DNA of 64,000 nt from an uncultured Kordiimonas sp. GTDB lineage: Bacteria; Pseudomonadota; Alphaproteobacteria; Sphingomonadales; Kordiimonadaceae. Positions 1 through 8,988 of this stretch are shown in pieces. The DNA lies in the NCBI GenBank assembly GCA_947503625.1, contig CANNEK010000002.1:124001-188000 (forward strand), read 5' to 3'. Every line of letters begins with the position of its first letter. The first letter of the stretch is position 1. The position numbers and the translations under genes are program-made. Below the pieces are notes generated by a model. That model did no database searches, had not been told where the DNA came from, and saw only the letters and a list, made by a program, of their open reading frames with translations.

Positions 1-138
1 GTCGAACTCATGGTATGCGTCACGCCAGCCAGACAATGCAGGTGGCAACTGCTTTTCTGCCGCAGCGGCAGGCCCCACAAAGCCAACGCTGCACAACACA
101 ACCAGGGCCAGTATTTTCTTCACAAACTGATTTGCCAT
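1..138 (-). CDS. Exported protein, N-terminal fragment only
   Basis: Only the first 46 codons are inside the window; the gene runs off the left edge. The ATG is preceded by AGGAAG. The translation starts with a classical Sec signal peptide: Lys-Lys at residues 7-8, a hydrophobic stretch to about residue 22 and an Ala-rich end (PAAAA) suited to signal peptidase I. The mature part visible (about 19 residues) is too short to assign. It is divergent from the nucleotidase-kinase operon on the right and may share its promoter region. Function unknown; that it is a real gene is fairly safe. Confidence 0.6.
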   Translation of the reverse strand, partial: MANQFVKKILALVVLCSVGFVGPAAAAEKQLPPALSGWRDAYHEFD

Positions 139-283
139 CTTCCTGCCTTTTATGTCGCTGAGAACTGGCTCATGCATAACGAATTCACGGCATTCCCTCT
201 AACAAATTGGGACAGACAAACCCAATCAGGTGTTCAAAGAAAACAACAGCAAAGAAACAGCGACATACGCGCGAAAAAATGCA

Positions 284-324
284 ACCCTACAAGGGTGTTT
301 GTTTGCTCAGCATTAAACAATGCT
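284..324. promoter_or_regulatory. Two dyads between divergent genes (candidate operators)
   Basis: The gap between the left-edge exported gene and the nucleotidase-kinase operon holds two perfect inverted repeats: ACCCT-aca-AGGGT at 284-296 and AGCATT-aaac-AATGCT at 309-324. Neither is followed by a T-run, so they are not terminators. Their place 45-85 nt upstream of the ATG at 369 suits an operator or promoter element. That is inference from position and symmetry only. Confidence 0.35.
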
Positions 325-368
325 TAACCCCAAATGCCTAAAAGTTGAGGAGGCAAGCGGAGAAACAA

Positions 369-1931
369 ATGACCGACCGATCATCAAAGTTTTTGGTGAG
401 GATAATGATAGCTACAGCACTTGTTTTGGCCGGTTTTTTTCAAGCTGGCGCTCAGGACAGGACACGACTGCTGTATTTTTCTTCGTTCCCCGAAATTATG
501 CAAAGCGGTACCGAGCCAGGCCTCGCGGAATTGGCAAGCGCAATTCGCAGCGAGAAAGAAAGAAACCCCAACACCTTTTTTATCCATGGCGGCGCCTCCC
601 TCGGTCCATCAGTTTTTGGCGCAATGGATAACGGTGCCCACATGGTTGATATCCTGAACGCAATCAACCCCGATATGATGGCCGTTGGCAAACGGGAATT
701 TTCATACGGTTTCGATAACTTTATCCTGAATGCTCTGTCTGCGACTTTCCCTCTTGTCACAAGCAACCTTGTCGATGCGGCGACCGGATACGGCATTGAA
801 GCAACCTACCCATCCCTTCTGCTTGATAGCGAAGGTCTTGCGATTGGGGTTATTGTTCTGACCTCGTCGAATTCGGTGATTGAGTATGGTGCAGCACAAG
901 CCAGCGTGGTTGAAACAGAGGAAGCTGTGCGCAAGGCGGCCCTGTCTTTGCGCGAAGACGACGCGAACGCCATCATACTTCTTGCAGACACAGACTATGA
1001 CGACCTGAGCAGGTTTCAGGCTGGAGGAGTTGTTGACGCCATCTTCTACACGCACAACTTTGGCAATCCACAAACTCTCGATGCGCAAGGTGAATTGATA
1101 AATGAAGGCCCGCTGGACGGCAAGGTCATCGCTCTCGATATCTGGATGTCAAATTCCGTTTCCGGTGACCCTGAGTTGCTCACTGAAGCCTCTTTATTGA
1201 ATTTGTCTGATTTCCCGGCAGCGCCCGACATCGCGTCCATCGTTAGTGACTATCGTCAGCGCCTCGACTTGCTTTTGGGGCCGGGAATAGCGATATCGAC
1301 AGGCGCGTTCGACACCCTGAGGGACAATATAAGGTCCAGGGAAAATGCTTTTGCCAATCTGGTTACGGACGCCCTTCGCATGCAGGTTGAGGCAGAGGTG
1401 ATGCTCTTGAACGGTGGCTCCATTCGGGGCAACACGACATATCCTGCCAGCCATGAAATCAGCCGGGGCGACATCCAGAAAGAATTGCCCTTCGGGAATA
1501 AAACAGCCTTGCTGAACCTGAAGGGCAGCGACCTTCTGGCCGCATTGGAACACGGCGTGGATTGCGGCTTGCGCGGCGACGGCTGCTTTATCCACTTCAG
1601 CAATCTGTCAGTAGAATATGATCCACGTCTGCCTATGGGCGAACGTGTCTCATCGGTCATGATCGCAGGCGAACCCCTCGACCCCGATCGTTTATACCGC
1701 ACCGCTGTCAGTGATTTCATGGCAATGGGGAACGATGGATACACCATGCTGGCAAATAGTGAACGTCTGTACAGCGCAGGCACCAACAGGCTGCTTTGGA
1801 ATGTGGTGGCAGAGTATGTTGAACGCATAGAAACATTTGAACCCGCAATAGACGGACGGCTTGTTAATATAGCATCATCAAATACTTCTCGGCTCACGCC
1901 CGCTGGCTCACGCGTTTCGGTGGAAAATTGA
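369..1931 (+). CDS. Exported 5'-nucleotidase (UshA)-like protein with degenerate metallophosphatase domain
   Basis: A 520-residue protein with a signal peptide (about residues 1-28, ending QAGAQ). The ATG at 369 has GGAG 6 nt upstream; an in-frame TTG at 345 is less likely. The layout is that of UshA/5'-nucleotidases: an N-terminal calcineurin-like domain and a C-terminal 5_nucleotid_C domain. The C-terminal nucleoside-binding motifs are kept: NGGSIRG near residue 348, LPFGN shortly after, and MGNDGY near 455. In the N-terminal domain the family motifs are lost. The Asp-x-His motif is absent, GD reads HGGAS, GNHEFD reads GKREFS near residue 107, and the later His motifs are not recognisable. 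I infer it binds a nucleoside or nucleotide in the periplasm without hydrolysing it. It ends 4 nt before the sensor kinase gene, so the two are surely co-transcribed. Confidence 0.8.
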   Translation: MTDRSSKFLVRIMIATALVLAGFFQAGAQDRTRLLYFSSFPEIMQSGTEPGLAELASAIRSEKERNPNTFFIHGGASLGPSVFGAMDNGAHMVDILNAINPDMMAVGKREFSYGFDNFILNALSATFPLVTSNLVDAATGYGIEATYPSLLLDSEGLAIGVIVLTSSNSVIEYGAAQASVVETEEAVRKAALSLREDDANAIILLADTDYDDLSRFQAGGVVDAIFYTHNFGNPQTLDAQGELINEGPLDGKVIALDIWMSNSVSGDPELLTEASLLNLSDFPAAPDIASIVSDYRQRLDLLLGPGIAISTGAFDTLRDNIRSRENAFANLVTDALRMQVEAEVMLLNGGSIRGNTTYPASHEISRGDIQKELPFGNKTALLNLKGSDLLAALEHGVDCGLRGDGCFIHFSNLSVEYDPRLPMGERVSSVMIAGEPLDPDRLYRTAVSDFMAMGNDGYTMLANSERLYSAGTNRLLWNVVAEYVERIETFEPAIDGRLVNIASSNTSRLTPAGSRVSVEN

Positions 1932-1935
1932 CCTG

Positions 1936-4596
1936 ATGACCAGTGCAGACCCAGTAGTGCAGAGAACCCGTTTTGGTCTTGGCTTCAAGATCAAAGCCGT
2001 TGTCGCATTTCTTGTGGTCCTGCTTCTGGCTGTTTCCGGCCTTTCGTATCTGGCACTTCAACGCTTCAGTGACCAGATCACGATCTATTCACAAGAAACA
2101 CTTCCAGCACTTGCTGCTTCAATTGACCTGAATACATCGCTGGAACGGGTTGTGCAGAATGCCGAGCAACTCGTTTCCAGCGAGGTGCAGGCTCAGCGGA
2201 GAATTGCCTTTGGTGCAACGCAAGAGTCTATAACCTCCATTGATAACCTGCTCGAAGGACGGACCGTTCTGGGTGATGTGGACGAGATACGCACAGTGCT
2301 GACGATTCTCGGGGAAACCACGGCCGAACTTAATGAATTGATAGAGCGCAAAATCGCCGTGGCCACGCAGCTGGAAAGACTTCGAACCGAGTTGGGACGA
2401 TGGGTCGTAAGCGACCTTGTTGGTGAAAAGTCTCTGGAGCCGGTTGAAGCCGGTTCACCGTATGAGGATTGGCTGCAACGCGAACACCGTCTTGTTCAAC
2501 AGGTGACAGACCTGTCGACAAGCAATAATTTTCGCATGCAGCAAAGGCTACTATCGTCTATCCAGCGATCACTGCGCACGCTCACGGCGAGGGCAGAGGC
2601 ACTGCAGGTAGGTCGCAGAACCGAAGCAACAGGACGGCTGAAAAGCCTTCAAGCCAAGATGGGCGAAGAAACTGGCCTTGTTTCAACGTTAAGGGATTTG
2701 TCACAGGTTGATGTTCGGGCACGCGCACTTGAGCGCCAGATGCGTGTTCTGGTGGCGGAGCTTTTGCGCAAAACCGATAGCCTTGCAATTCAAAAAAATA
2801 CCGAAGCGCAGTCGACGGCGGGTGACCTGGTAAGCCAGAGCGAGCAACAACTTGCCATCCTGTATACTAGCGTTCTGATTGCTTTCATCATTGCGATAGC
2901 AAGCTTCATCTACACTGACCGGCGACTTCTGGTGCGCCTTCTTTCGCTACGTGACGCGGTAACAACACGCGCGTCCGGCGGTAATAAACCGGTGCCAATC
3001 TCCGGTAACGACGAAGTGAGTGAAATTGCCAGGGCAGTTCAGTCCTTTATCGACGAAATCGATACGAGGCAGGCACAGCTGGTTGAGAGTGCAGAACAGA
3101 CAAACGCCATTATTCGCCTGTCACCGCAAGCCATGTGCATCGCAACGCCGGACAAGATTTTGTATCATAACGACGCGTTTGAAGCCTTGTGGTCGGACCC
3201 GGACACACGCGTTGTCCCGGATCAGGATACGCTGCTGCAAACTATTCCACGCAGATTGTTGTCAGATGATGGCCCTGCCGGTGTCAGGTCGGTTGGCCGT
3301 CATGCCATTCCAGGGGAAAAAGGCGTCGCTCACTGGTTCGCCTTCACCAGCAACCCCGTTGAGTGGCATGGTGAGAAAGCGCGACAGCTTATTGCTGTGG
3401 ATACCACGAAACAGGTTCAGGTTGAACATACGCTTGAAGAAGCCCGCCGTAGGGCTGAAGCCGCGGCTCAAGCCAAATCCAACTTCCTCGCCATGATGAG
3501 CCACGAAATCCGTTCACCAATGAATGGCATTATCTCGGTTGGCGAGATGCTCGGGAAAAGTACACTGGATGAGGAACAAACCCAACTCGTCACCGTCATC
3601 AACCAGTCAGCGGAAACATTGTTGACGATCCTTGATGACGTACTTGACCTTTCCAAAATAGAGGCTGGCAAGCTTGACGTAAACAAACACGGCTTCGACC
3701 TGCCCGAACTTCTTCAAGGTGTTGGAAACCTCCTGCGCCAAAGCTTTGCGCAGAAAAAAGTCAACTTCACTCTGGATATCTCGGACACTGTTCCCGGTTA
3801 CGTTATGGGCGATTCGAATCGTATTCGCCAAATCATGTACAATCTGCTTAGCAATGCGCTGAAGTTTACAGAAAATGGCTCGGTTACGGTCACTGCAACG
3901 GCTGAAAATACAGAAAACGGTTGCAAAACAGTGCGCATAGATGTGGCCGACACAGGCATCGGCATCAATCCAAAAATACTGAACCGCCTGTTCCAGCCAT
4001 TTGAACAAGCCGACAGCTCTGTAGCGCGCCAATATGGCGGTACCGGCCTCGGACTTACAATTTGCCGCAGACTGGCAAGCCTGATGGGCGGCGAAATCAT
4101 GGTCGACAGCCTCGAAGGGCAAGGCTCCACATTTACGTTGCAACTGCCTCTGGAAGTCATCGAAAAACCGGCGGTGAAACAGACGAGGAAAAAAGCTGAC
4201 CGATCAAAAACATCGTCGAAAGGCCAGAATTCGAACACCAGAATTCTCGTCGTTGAAGACAACAAGGTAAATCAGCTGGTTATCGGTAAGATATTGAAAT
4301 CACTAGGGTACGAATGGGACACGGCTGATGATGGTAAAGATGCACTTCAGATATTTAACCCTGCCAAGCATGATATCATTCTAACTGACCTGCGCATGCC
4401 GCGTATGGACGGTTTTGCACTTGCCAATGCGATAAGAGAAGCGGAGGACAACTGTGACCGGGTTCCGATTGTCGCAATTTCCGCCGACGCAATGGAAGAA
4501 GCCAAAGACCGCAGCAGACAATCGGGGATTGACCGGTTCCTGACCAAACCAGTCAAGGTTGATGAGGTCCGCAAATGTCTCGAAGAGTTCATTTAA
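1936..4596 (+). CDS. Hybrid sensor histidine kinase, TorS-like layout without Hpt
   Basis: An 886-residue inner-membrane sensor. Segments in order: TM1 about 20-42; a long helical periplasmic region about 43-310; TM2 about 311-330; HAMP about 330-385; a PAS-like segment about 395-500; a coiled-coil linker; HisKA with the phosphoacceptor His523 in the motif MSHEIRSPMNG; HATPase_c with N box (NLLSNALKFTENG), DTGIGI and GGTGLGL; and a C-terminal receiver with Asp818 in DLRMPRMDG and the conserved Lys in KPVK. No Hpt domain or partner response regulator is encoded nearby, so the phosphorelay must continue through proteins elsewhere. A periplasmic binding-like protein directly upstream recalls TorT/TorS, where a binding protein presents the ligand to the kinase. 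By analogy the degenerate nucleotidase may be its co-sensor; this is inference. Confidence 0.93.
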   Translation: MTSADPVVQRTRFGLGFKIKAVVAFLVVLLLAVSGLSYLALQRFSDQITIYSQETLPALAASIDLNTSLERVVQNAEQLVSSEVQAQRRIAFGATQESITSIDNLLEGRTVLGDVDEIRTVLTILGETTAELNELIERKIAVATQLERLRTELGRWVVSDLVGEKSLEPVEAGSPYEDWLQREHRLVQQVTDLSTSNNFRMQQRLLSSIQRSLRTLTARAEALQVGRRTEATGRLKSLQAKMGEETGLVSTLRDLSQVDVRARALERQMRVLVAELLRKTDSLAIQKNTEAQSTAGDLVSQSEQQLAILYTSVLIAFIIAIASFIYTDRRLLVRLLSLRDAVTTRASGGNKPVPISGNDEVSEIARAVQSFIDEIDTRQAQLVESAEQTNAIIRLSPQAMCIATPDKILYHNDAFEALWSDPDTRVVPDQDTLLQTIPRRLLSDDGPAGVRSVGRHAIPGEKGVAHWFAFTSNPVEWHGEKARQLIAVDTTKQVQVEHTLEEARRRAEAAAQAKSNFLAMMSHEIRSPMNGIISVGEMLGKSTLDEEQTQLVTVINQSAETLLTILDDVLDLSKIEAGKLDVNKHGFDLPELLQGVGNLLRQSFAQKKVNFTLDISDTVPGYVMGDSNRIRQIMYNLLSNALKFTENGSVTVTATAENTENGCKTVRIDVADTGIGINPKILNRLFQPFEQADSSVARQYGGTGLGLTICRRLASLMGGEIMVDSLEGQGSTFTLQLPLEVIEKPAVKQTRKKADRSKTSSKGQNSNTRILVVEDNKVNQLVIGKILKSLGYEWDTADDGKDALQIFNPAKHDIILTDLRMPRMDGFALANAIREAEDNCDRVPIVAISADAMEEAKDRSRQSGIDRFLTKPVKVDEVRKCLEEFI

Positions 4597-4882
4597 ACAC
4601 ATTTGGACCGGTTACGACGAATATCTGCCCCCAATTCAACTGTTGCCAGAAAACACAACCTTTCTGAGAAATCGGTAAAAGGGCGCGAATCTTTTTCCAA
4701 TTGTCACAAAAGACTGGTAACAGTCGCCTTACTGCAACGCGCCGGTTCAAGACCGGCACAAACATATGCAGGTTAATGAGCTTGATATCAGGCTCAAAAT
4801 TTTGACCCTGCGACTGATCTGATTTGGCTTTTGCGCGAACACCACCGCACCTCATCTGACATCGCGCGAAAGGAACTAAGAC
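4597..4882 (+). other. Long leader upstream of the cold-shock gene
   Basis: This 286-nt gap holds no convincing ORF. It contains GC-rich dyads, notably GCCGGT-tcaag-ACCGGC near 4741-4757 and a TGAGC/GCTCA stem near 4777-4796. Long structured 5' UTRs are a known feature of cspA-type genes, where they act as RNA thermosensors, so part of this may be a transcribed leader. A Shine-Dalgarno AAGGA lies about 8 nt before the csp ATG. Promoter position not determined. Confidence 0.4.
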
Positions 4883-5092
4883 ATGGCAAACGGTACCGTA
4901 AAATGGTTTAATGCAACCAAAGGCTTCGGCTTCATTCAACCTGAAGAAGGTGGCAACGATGTGTTTGTACACATCTCTGCCGTTGAAGCAGCTGGCCTGC
5001 GTAGCCTGAGCGACAACCAGAAAGTAACCTACGACATCGAACCTGATCGTCGTGGCCGTTCTTCTGCTTCCAACCTGAAGGTTGTTGACTAA
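4883..5092 (+). CDS. Cold-shock protein (CspA family)
   Basis: A 69-residue single cold-shock domain, the usual length of the family. RNP1 is KGFGFI (residues 13-18) and RNP2 is VFVHI (27-31); both carry the aromatic residues that stack on single-stranded RNA or DNA. The N-terminus NGTVKWFNATKG is near consensus. It acts as an RNA chaperone in the cytoplasm. The gene stands alone, with a long leader upstream and a strong intrinsic terminator 38 nt after the stop, so it is probably monocistronic. Whether it is truly cold-induced cannot be told from sequence. Confidence 0.96.
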   Translation: MANGTVKWFNATKGFGFIQPEEGGNDVFVHISAVEAAGLRSLSDNQKVTYDIEPDRRGRSSASNLKVVD

Positions 5093-5129
5093 TTTGCTAA
5101 TCCGGCCTCCGGGCCGTGAATGCGACAAG

Positions 5130-5158
5130 AAAACCCCGGCTTAGGTCGGGGTTTTTTT
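5130..5158 (+). terminator. Intrinsic terminator of the cold-shock gene
   Basis: AAAACCCCG (5130-5138) pairs perfectly with CGGGGTTTT (5147-5155) across an 8-nt loop, and the stem runs into a tract of seven T. The A-rich 5' arm makes it potentially bidirectional, but no minus-strand gene ends here. Confidence 0.92.
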
Positions 5159-5251
5159 ATAACTATCCGCCAGTCTGTCCTTTGAAAGTAAATCTGCTAG
5201 ACTGATCCGGGCGTAGCATTCGTAGTAAACGAGTGATTGAGAGATAGGCTT

Positions 5252-6157
5252 ATGGCGCAACAAAAACCATCAAAAACCTGGTTGCTCACGGGTGGTTCCG
5301 GTTTTATCGGCGCAGCACTTGTGGCTGAACTCAAGAGAAAAGGCGTGCGTCTGATCGTTTTGTCCCGCAATCAAAACAAGACACAAATTAAACTTGGCCG
5401 CCATGTAACCGTGATCACATCTCTGGATATCCTCAAGCCTTCAGACCAGATTGATGTCGTCGTGAACCTGGCAGGCGAGCCCCTGTTTGGGGGCCTGTGG
5501 ACTAAGAAAAGAAAGCAGGCTTTTTTCAGCAGCAGACTGGACACCACGAAAGCACTCGTTCAATTGATCAACCAGCTTGAACACAAGCCAGCCGTCATGA
5601 TTAGCGGCAGCGCCATTGGCTATTATGGAGCCGATCCGGAAAAGACCTTTGTGGAGTCCTCTGAGGCAGGATCAGACGACATGGCACGCCTGTGCACAGA
5701 ATGGGAACAGACAGCCGCGCCGGTTGCCAAGGAAGGCGTGCGGCTGGTGCTGTTGCGAATTGGCCTTGTACTTGATAAGGCAGGCGGCATGCTGGCGCCA
5801 TTGATGTTGGCAAGCAGACTTGGTCTTGGCGCAAGGCTGGGCAGCGGCCGCCAGTGGATGAGCTGGATTACCCGCGACGATCTTGTTCGAATGATTCTAT
5901 TTGCAGCGGACCATCCGGCTGTGAAAGGACCGATCAACGGCACCGCGCCCAATCCGGTTACACAGAAGGTATTTGCAGATACTTTGGCAAAACATGTACG
6001 ACGACCAAGGTTTTTCTGGATACCGGCTTTTGTCCTGCGCTTGTTTCTCGGACAGATGTCAGACCTTCTGCTAAAGGGACAAAAAGTACTGCCACGAAAA
6101 GCAACCGATATGGGTTTTGCTTTTGAGACAGTCGATATTGAAGATACATTTGGATAA
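5252..6157 (+). CDS. TIGR01777 family (SDR39U1/YfcH-like) epimerase
   Basis: A 301-residue protein of the extended/atypical SDR family. The N-terminal Rossmann motif TGGSGFIG (about residues 13-20) binds NAD(P). The family signature NLAGEPL follows near residue 75, then SGSAIGYYG near 118 with Tyr-Gly in the active-site region, and the late NGTAPNPVT stretch typical of YfcH-like proteins. Length matches the family. The start was moved to ATG 5252, since the TTG at 5237 lacks a good ribosome site. The substrate of this family is not established. It is followed 36 nt later by the pseudouridine synthase, so the two may be one transcript. Confidence 0.88.
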   Translation: MAQQKPSKTWLLTGGSGFIGAALVAELKRKGVRLIVLSRNQNKTQIKLGRHVTVITSLDILKPSDQIDVVVNLAGEPLFGGLWTKKRKQAFFSSRLDTTKALVQLINQLEHKPAVMISGSAIGYYGADPEKTFVESSEAGSDDMARLCTEWEQTAAPVAKEGVRLVLLRIGLVLDKAGGMLAPLMLASRLGLGARLGSGRQWMSWITRDDLVRMILFAADHPAVKGPINGTAPNPVTQKVFADTLAKHVRRPRFFWIPAFVLRLFLGQMSDLLLKGQKVLPRKATDMGFAFETVDIEDTFG

Positions 6158-6193
6158 GCTGTTGCCTTATCAAAACTATAGAGATCAGCGTTT

Positions 6194-6871
6194 GTGCCCT
6201 CCGTATTGAAAACCTATAGCCCACCAAGCGACGCACTCGATGTTGTTCACGCGGACGATCATCTTTTGGTGCTGAACAAGCCAAGCGGCCTTTTATCCGT
6301 GCCGGGAAAAGCGCCAGAGCACGCAGATTGTCTGGAAACAAGGGCAAAGCTGCTGTATCCGGATGCGCTTCTGGTGCACCGGCTTGATATGGAAACCTCG
6401 GGTATTTTCATTATGGCGCGTAACCGCGAAACTCAGCGCCACCTAGGCCTTCAATTTGAACGCAGACACGCCAGGAAAGCCTATGTTGCAAGGGTGGCGG
6501 GCGCTCCTTCACAAGATAACGGCACGGTTGACCTTCCTCTTATATGCGATTGGCCAAACCGCCCCAGGCAGATGGTGGATCACAGCAACGGTAAGCAGGC
6601 CATCACCCATTGGACTGTCATGGAAAGAGAAAACGAAAGGGGTACAAAAGGAGCCACCGGAAGACTGGAGCTTAGACCTCAAACCGGGCGCTCGCATCAG
6701 CTGCGGGTTCACATGCTGGCAATCGGCCACCCCATTCTTGGTGATCAGCTATACGGTGAAGCTGACGTGATCAAAGCTGCCAACAGATTGCAGCTTCATG
6801 CCAGAGACCTGTCTATTTTTCATCCCGCGGGAAAACAGATGGTTACTTTCACATCTCCAGTTCCGTTTTAG
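6194..6871 (+). CDS. RluA-family pseudouridine synthase
   Basis: A 225-residue catalytic domain without an S4 domain, close in size to RluA, which isomerises uridines in 23S rRNA and some tRNAs. The catalytic Asp lies in the family motif HRLDMETSG near residue 60. Other signatures are LNKPSGLLSVPG near 28-39, RKAYVARV near 95, and LRPQTGRSHQLRVHM near 165-178. The start codon is GTG with a weak ribosome site, so the exact N-terminus is uncertain. Which RNA site it modifies cannot be decided from sequence; RluA itself is the nearest guess by size. Confidence 0.88.
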   Translation: MPSVLKTYSPPSDALDVVHADDHLLVLNKPSGLLSVPGKAPEHADCLETRAKLLYPDALLVHRLDMETSGIFIMARNRETQRHLGLQFERRHARKAYVARVAGAPSQDNGTVDLPLICDWPNRPRQMVDHSNGKQAITHWTVMERENERGTKGATGRLELRPQTGRSHQLRVHMLAIGHPILGDQLYGEADVIKAANRLQLHARDLSIFHPAGKQMVTFTSPVPF

Positions 6872-6888
6872 TACTGAAGAATTGGTAT

Positions 6889-7839
6889 CTAGGATGATCC
6901 CGGCATACTGAATATATCAAGACTGTATCTGTTTGATTGCAGTCCCGCCTTGATTGGTTGATTGGTGCGTGCTTCATCATCCAGGCCCTGAACCATCTGG
7001 ATAATACGCTTTGGCGAGTCGAGACCGCCGGCAACACTGAGGTTGGAACACCCTCCAAACCTCGGGTTCACCTCAATCAGGTGAATTTGTCCATCAGAGC
7101 CAACAAATGCCTGCACCAGGTTATGTGCCCTTAATCCCAGTTTCTCGCAGATATCCATCACCATCGTTTCGAGCGCCGGATTGGAAACGATCTCGGACCG
7201 CCAGCTTTCACCGTTCACCAGCCGTTGCCGGTGACGAGCGACGGCCTGCAATGGCTTGCCGGCCATATCCATCAACACATCAACGCTGAATTCATTGTCG
7301 GTACAAATCGGCTGACAAATATAATGTGTCCGGTCCAGACCCAGCATTTCCCAGACCTTCAGGTCCGGGACTTCGTAGGCAACCTTGCCGCTAGCGGTAT
7401 TGATGGCACGAACAAACAGCGGAAAACTGTTTTTGTCCTCAGGGTTGAGTGTAGGTAAAACCGGAAAGCCGTTTTTGGTGCAAAACTCATGGAACTGGCG
7501 CTTGTCAAGGCAGGTGGAAAGGCTGTTCCGGTCAGGTAGAGGCAACACGACATCAAGGGCTGTCAGCTCGCGCCGCAAACCTTCCAGTTGCAATAATTCT
7601 CCGTCCCGCGTCGGGATAATCAGGTCGATATGATAGCGGCGGCAGGTCTCAAGAAGCTTGCTGGCAAAAGCATCGGACCCGTCAGGTGGCAGGGTCACAA
7701 ATGCATCAACAAAATGCGAAGCACAGCATTTTTCGTCCATGTCAGTACCAACGATCAAACCGCCAAGCGGGCGTACAGCATCCTTAAATGCCTGCACAAG
7801 CTGCACCTTTGCCGAAATGCTAGTAATTAAAATATTCAC
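6889..7839 (-). CDS. ATP-grasp protein of a nonulosonate-type cluster
   Basis: A 316-residue ATP-grasp enzyme. It has an N-terminal preATP-grasp fold (NILITSISAK start), the ATP-binding core, and the metal-binding end motif LIEVNPRFGGCSN with Glu and Asn. ATP-grasp enzymes ligate a carboxylate to an amine or thiol through an acyl-phosphate. Similar proteins, often labelled carbamoyl-phosphate-synthase-like, occur in glycan and flagellin-glycosylation loci, but I cannot name its substrate. The GTG start overlaps the stop of the NeuB-like gene by 4 nt (7836-7839), so translation is coupled. It is the last gene of the four-gene operon that starts at 10617. Confidence 0.82.
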   Translation of the reverse strand: MNILITSISAKVQLVQAFKDAVRPLGGLIVGTDMDEKCCASHFVDAFVTLPPDGSDAFASKLLETCRRYHIDLIIPTRDGELLQLEGLRRELTALDVVLPLPDRNSLSTCLDKRQFHEFCTKNGFPVLPTLNPEDKNSFPLFVRAINTASGKVAYEVPDLKVWEMLGLDRTHYICQPICTDNEFSVDVLMDMAGKPLQAVARHRQRLVNGESWRSEIVSNPALETMVMDICEKLGLRAHNLVQAFVGSDGQIHLIEVNPRFGGCSNLSVAGGLDSPKRIIQMVQGLDDEARTNQPIKAGLQSNRYSLDIFSMPGSS

Positions 7840-8921
7840 GGTTCACACCCCTGACCTTCTATCATCTCCCAAGCAAGAGGCGTGCCTGCCTTAATATCCT
7901 GTTTGGCTGCCTTGCCGACCACTTTGCGCAGATGACGGGTGTGCATCCCACCAGCAGGCCTGATTGATCGCACATTCTGTGATGTCAGCATTTCCCCGGC
8001 AACAACATCTTCGACTATGTAAAGCGAGCGGCGAAACCTGAGGCTATCAGCCTCTGCGGCAACAGCACCGTCAACGGCTGTTCCAACGCTTCGCTGTGCG
8101 TCTTTGCATGCCTGCACCAATAGTTTGAATTCAGAGGGTACGAGAGAGAAGTCGCTGTCGACAGCGCCGTCGCCCCGCTTCAGACACAAATGTTTTTCGA
8201 CAATGCAGGCTCCCAGCGCAATCGCCGCAACCGGCAAGGTCACTCCAGCCGAATGATCGGACAGGCCAACAGCTACTTCAAATCTTTCGGAAAGTGCCGC
8301 AAGCGATGCCAGATTGGCGTCAGATGCTTCGGACGGGTAGCCACTGATACAGTGCAGCAAAGCGATATCACGCGCGCCTGCTGACCGCGCTGCTAAAAGC
8401 GCTTCTTCAATCTCGGCAAATGACGCCATGCCCGTCGACATAATCATCGGTTTGCCTGTCTTCGCGACAGCTTCGATCAGCCCGATATCCACAAGCTCGC
8501 AGGACGCGATCTTATATAGCGGGCAGTCCAATTCTTCCAGCAACTCCACCGCGGTTAGATCAAACGGTGCGCTAAAGGCGAGCAAACCACATTCTGCGGC
8601 TTTGGCGAACAAATCCGCGTGCCACGAAAAAGGTGTTTGTGCCTGCTGATACAGGTCAAACAAATGCCGCCCCTGCCAAAGCGGTGTATCAACAATGAAA
8701 GCCGGGTCTTTGCTATCGATGGTTATGGTGTGTGCTTCATAAGTCTGAAACTTCACTGCGTCGGCACCTGCTTCCGCCGCAGCTTCAATCAGCTCAAGGG
8801 CTTTTGCAAGCTCACCGCCATGGTTGCCAGAGATTTCAGCAACGACAAAAGGCGGTGCATCTGCGCCGACCTGCCGCCCGCTCACCTTGAAGCCCTCATT
8901 TTTATCTGACTGCTGGTTCAT
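7836..8921 (-). CDS. NeuB/PseI-family nonulosonic acid synthase
   Basis: A 361-residue enzyme that condenses phosphoenolpyruvate with a six-carbon amino sugar to give a sialic-acid-like sugar. Family motifs are seen in order: VAEISGNHGG near the N-terminus, DAVKFQTY, FSAPFD, KIASCELVD, MSTGMA, LLHCISGYPS, GLSDHSAG and EKHLCLKR. A C-terminal antifreeze-like SAF domain follows from about residue 285 (RRSLYIVEDVVAGE). Two ATGs lie 6 nt apart; AAGGA is 7 nt before the second (8921), so that one was chosen. Whether the product is pseudaminic, legionaminic or another acid depends on its substrate; the neighbouring PseG-like gene favours the pseudaminic branch. Confidence 0.92.
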   Translation of the reverse strand: MNQQSDKNEGFKVSGRQVGADAPPFVVAEISGNHGGELAKALELIEAAAEAGADAVKFQTYEAHTITIDSKDPAFIVDTPLWQGRHLFDLYQQAQTPFSWHADLFAKAAECGLLAFSAPFDLTAVELLEELDCPLYKIASCELVDIGLIEAVAKTGKPMIMSTGMASFAEIEEALLAARSAGARDIALLHCISGYPSEASDANLASLAALSERFEVAVGLSDHSAGVTLPVAAIALGACIVEKHLCLKRGDGAVDSDFSLVPSEFKLLVQACKDAQRSVGTAVDGAVAAEADSLRFRRSLYIVEDVVAGEMLTSQNVRSIRPAGGMHTRHLRKVVGKAAKQDIKAGTPLAWEMIEGQGCEP

Positions 8922-8988
8922 ACCCACCCATGTCCTTTATCTCATTAAGGCAATAGATAACCTGAATTACAAACTCATTTTGCTAAGG

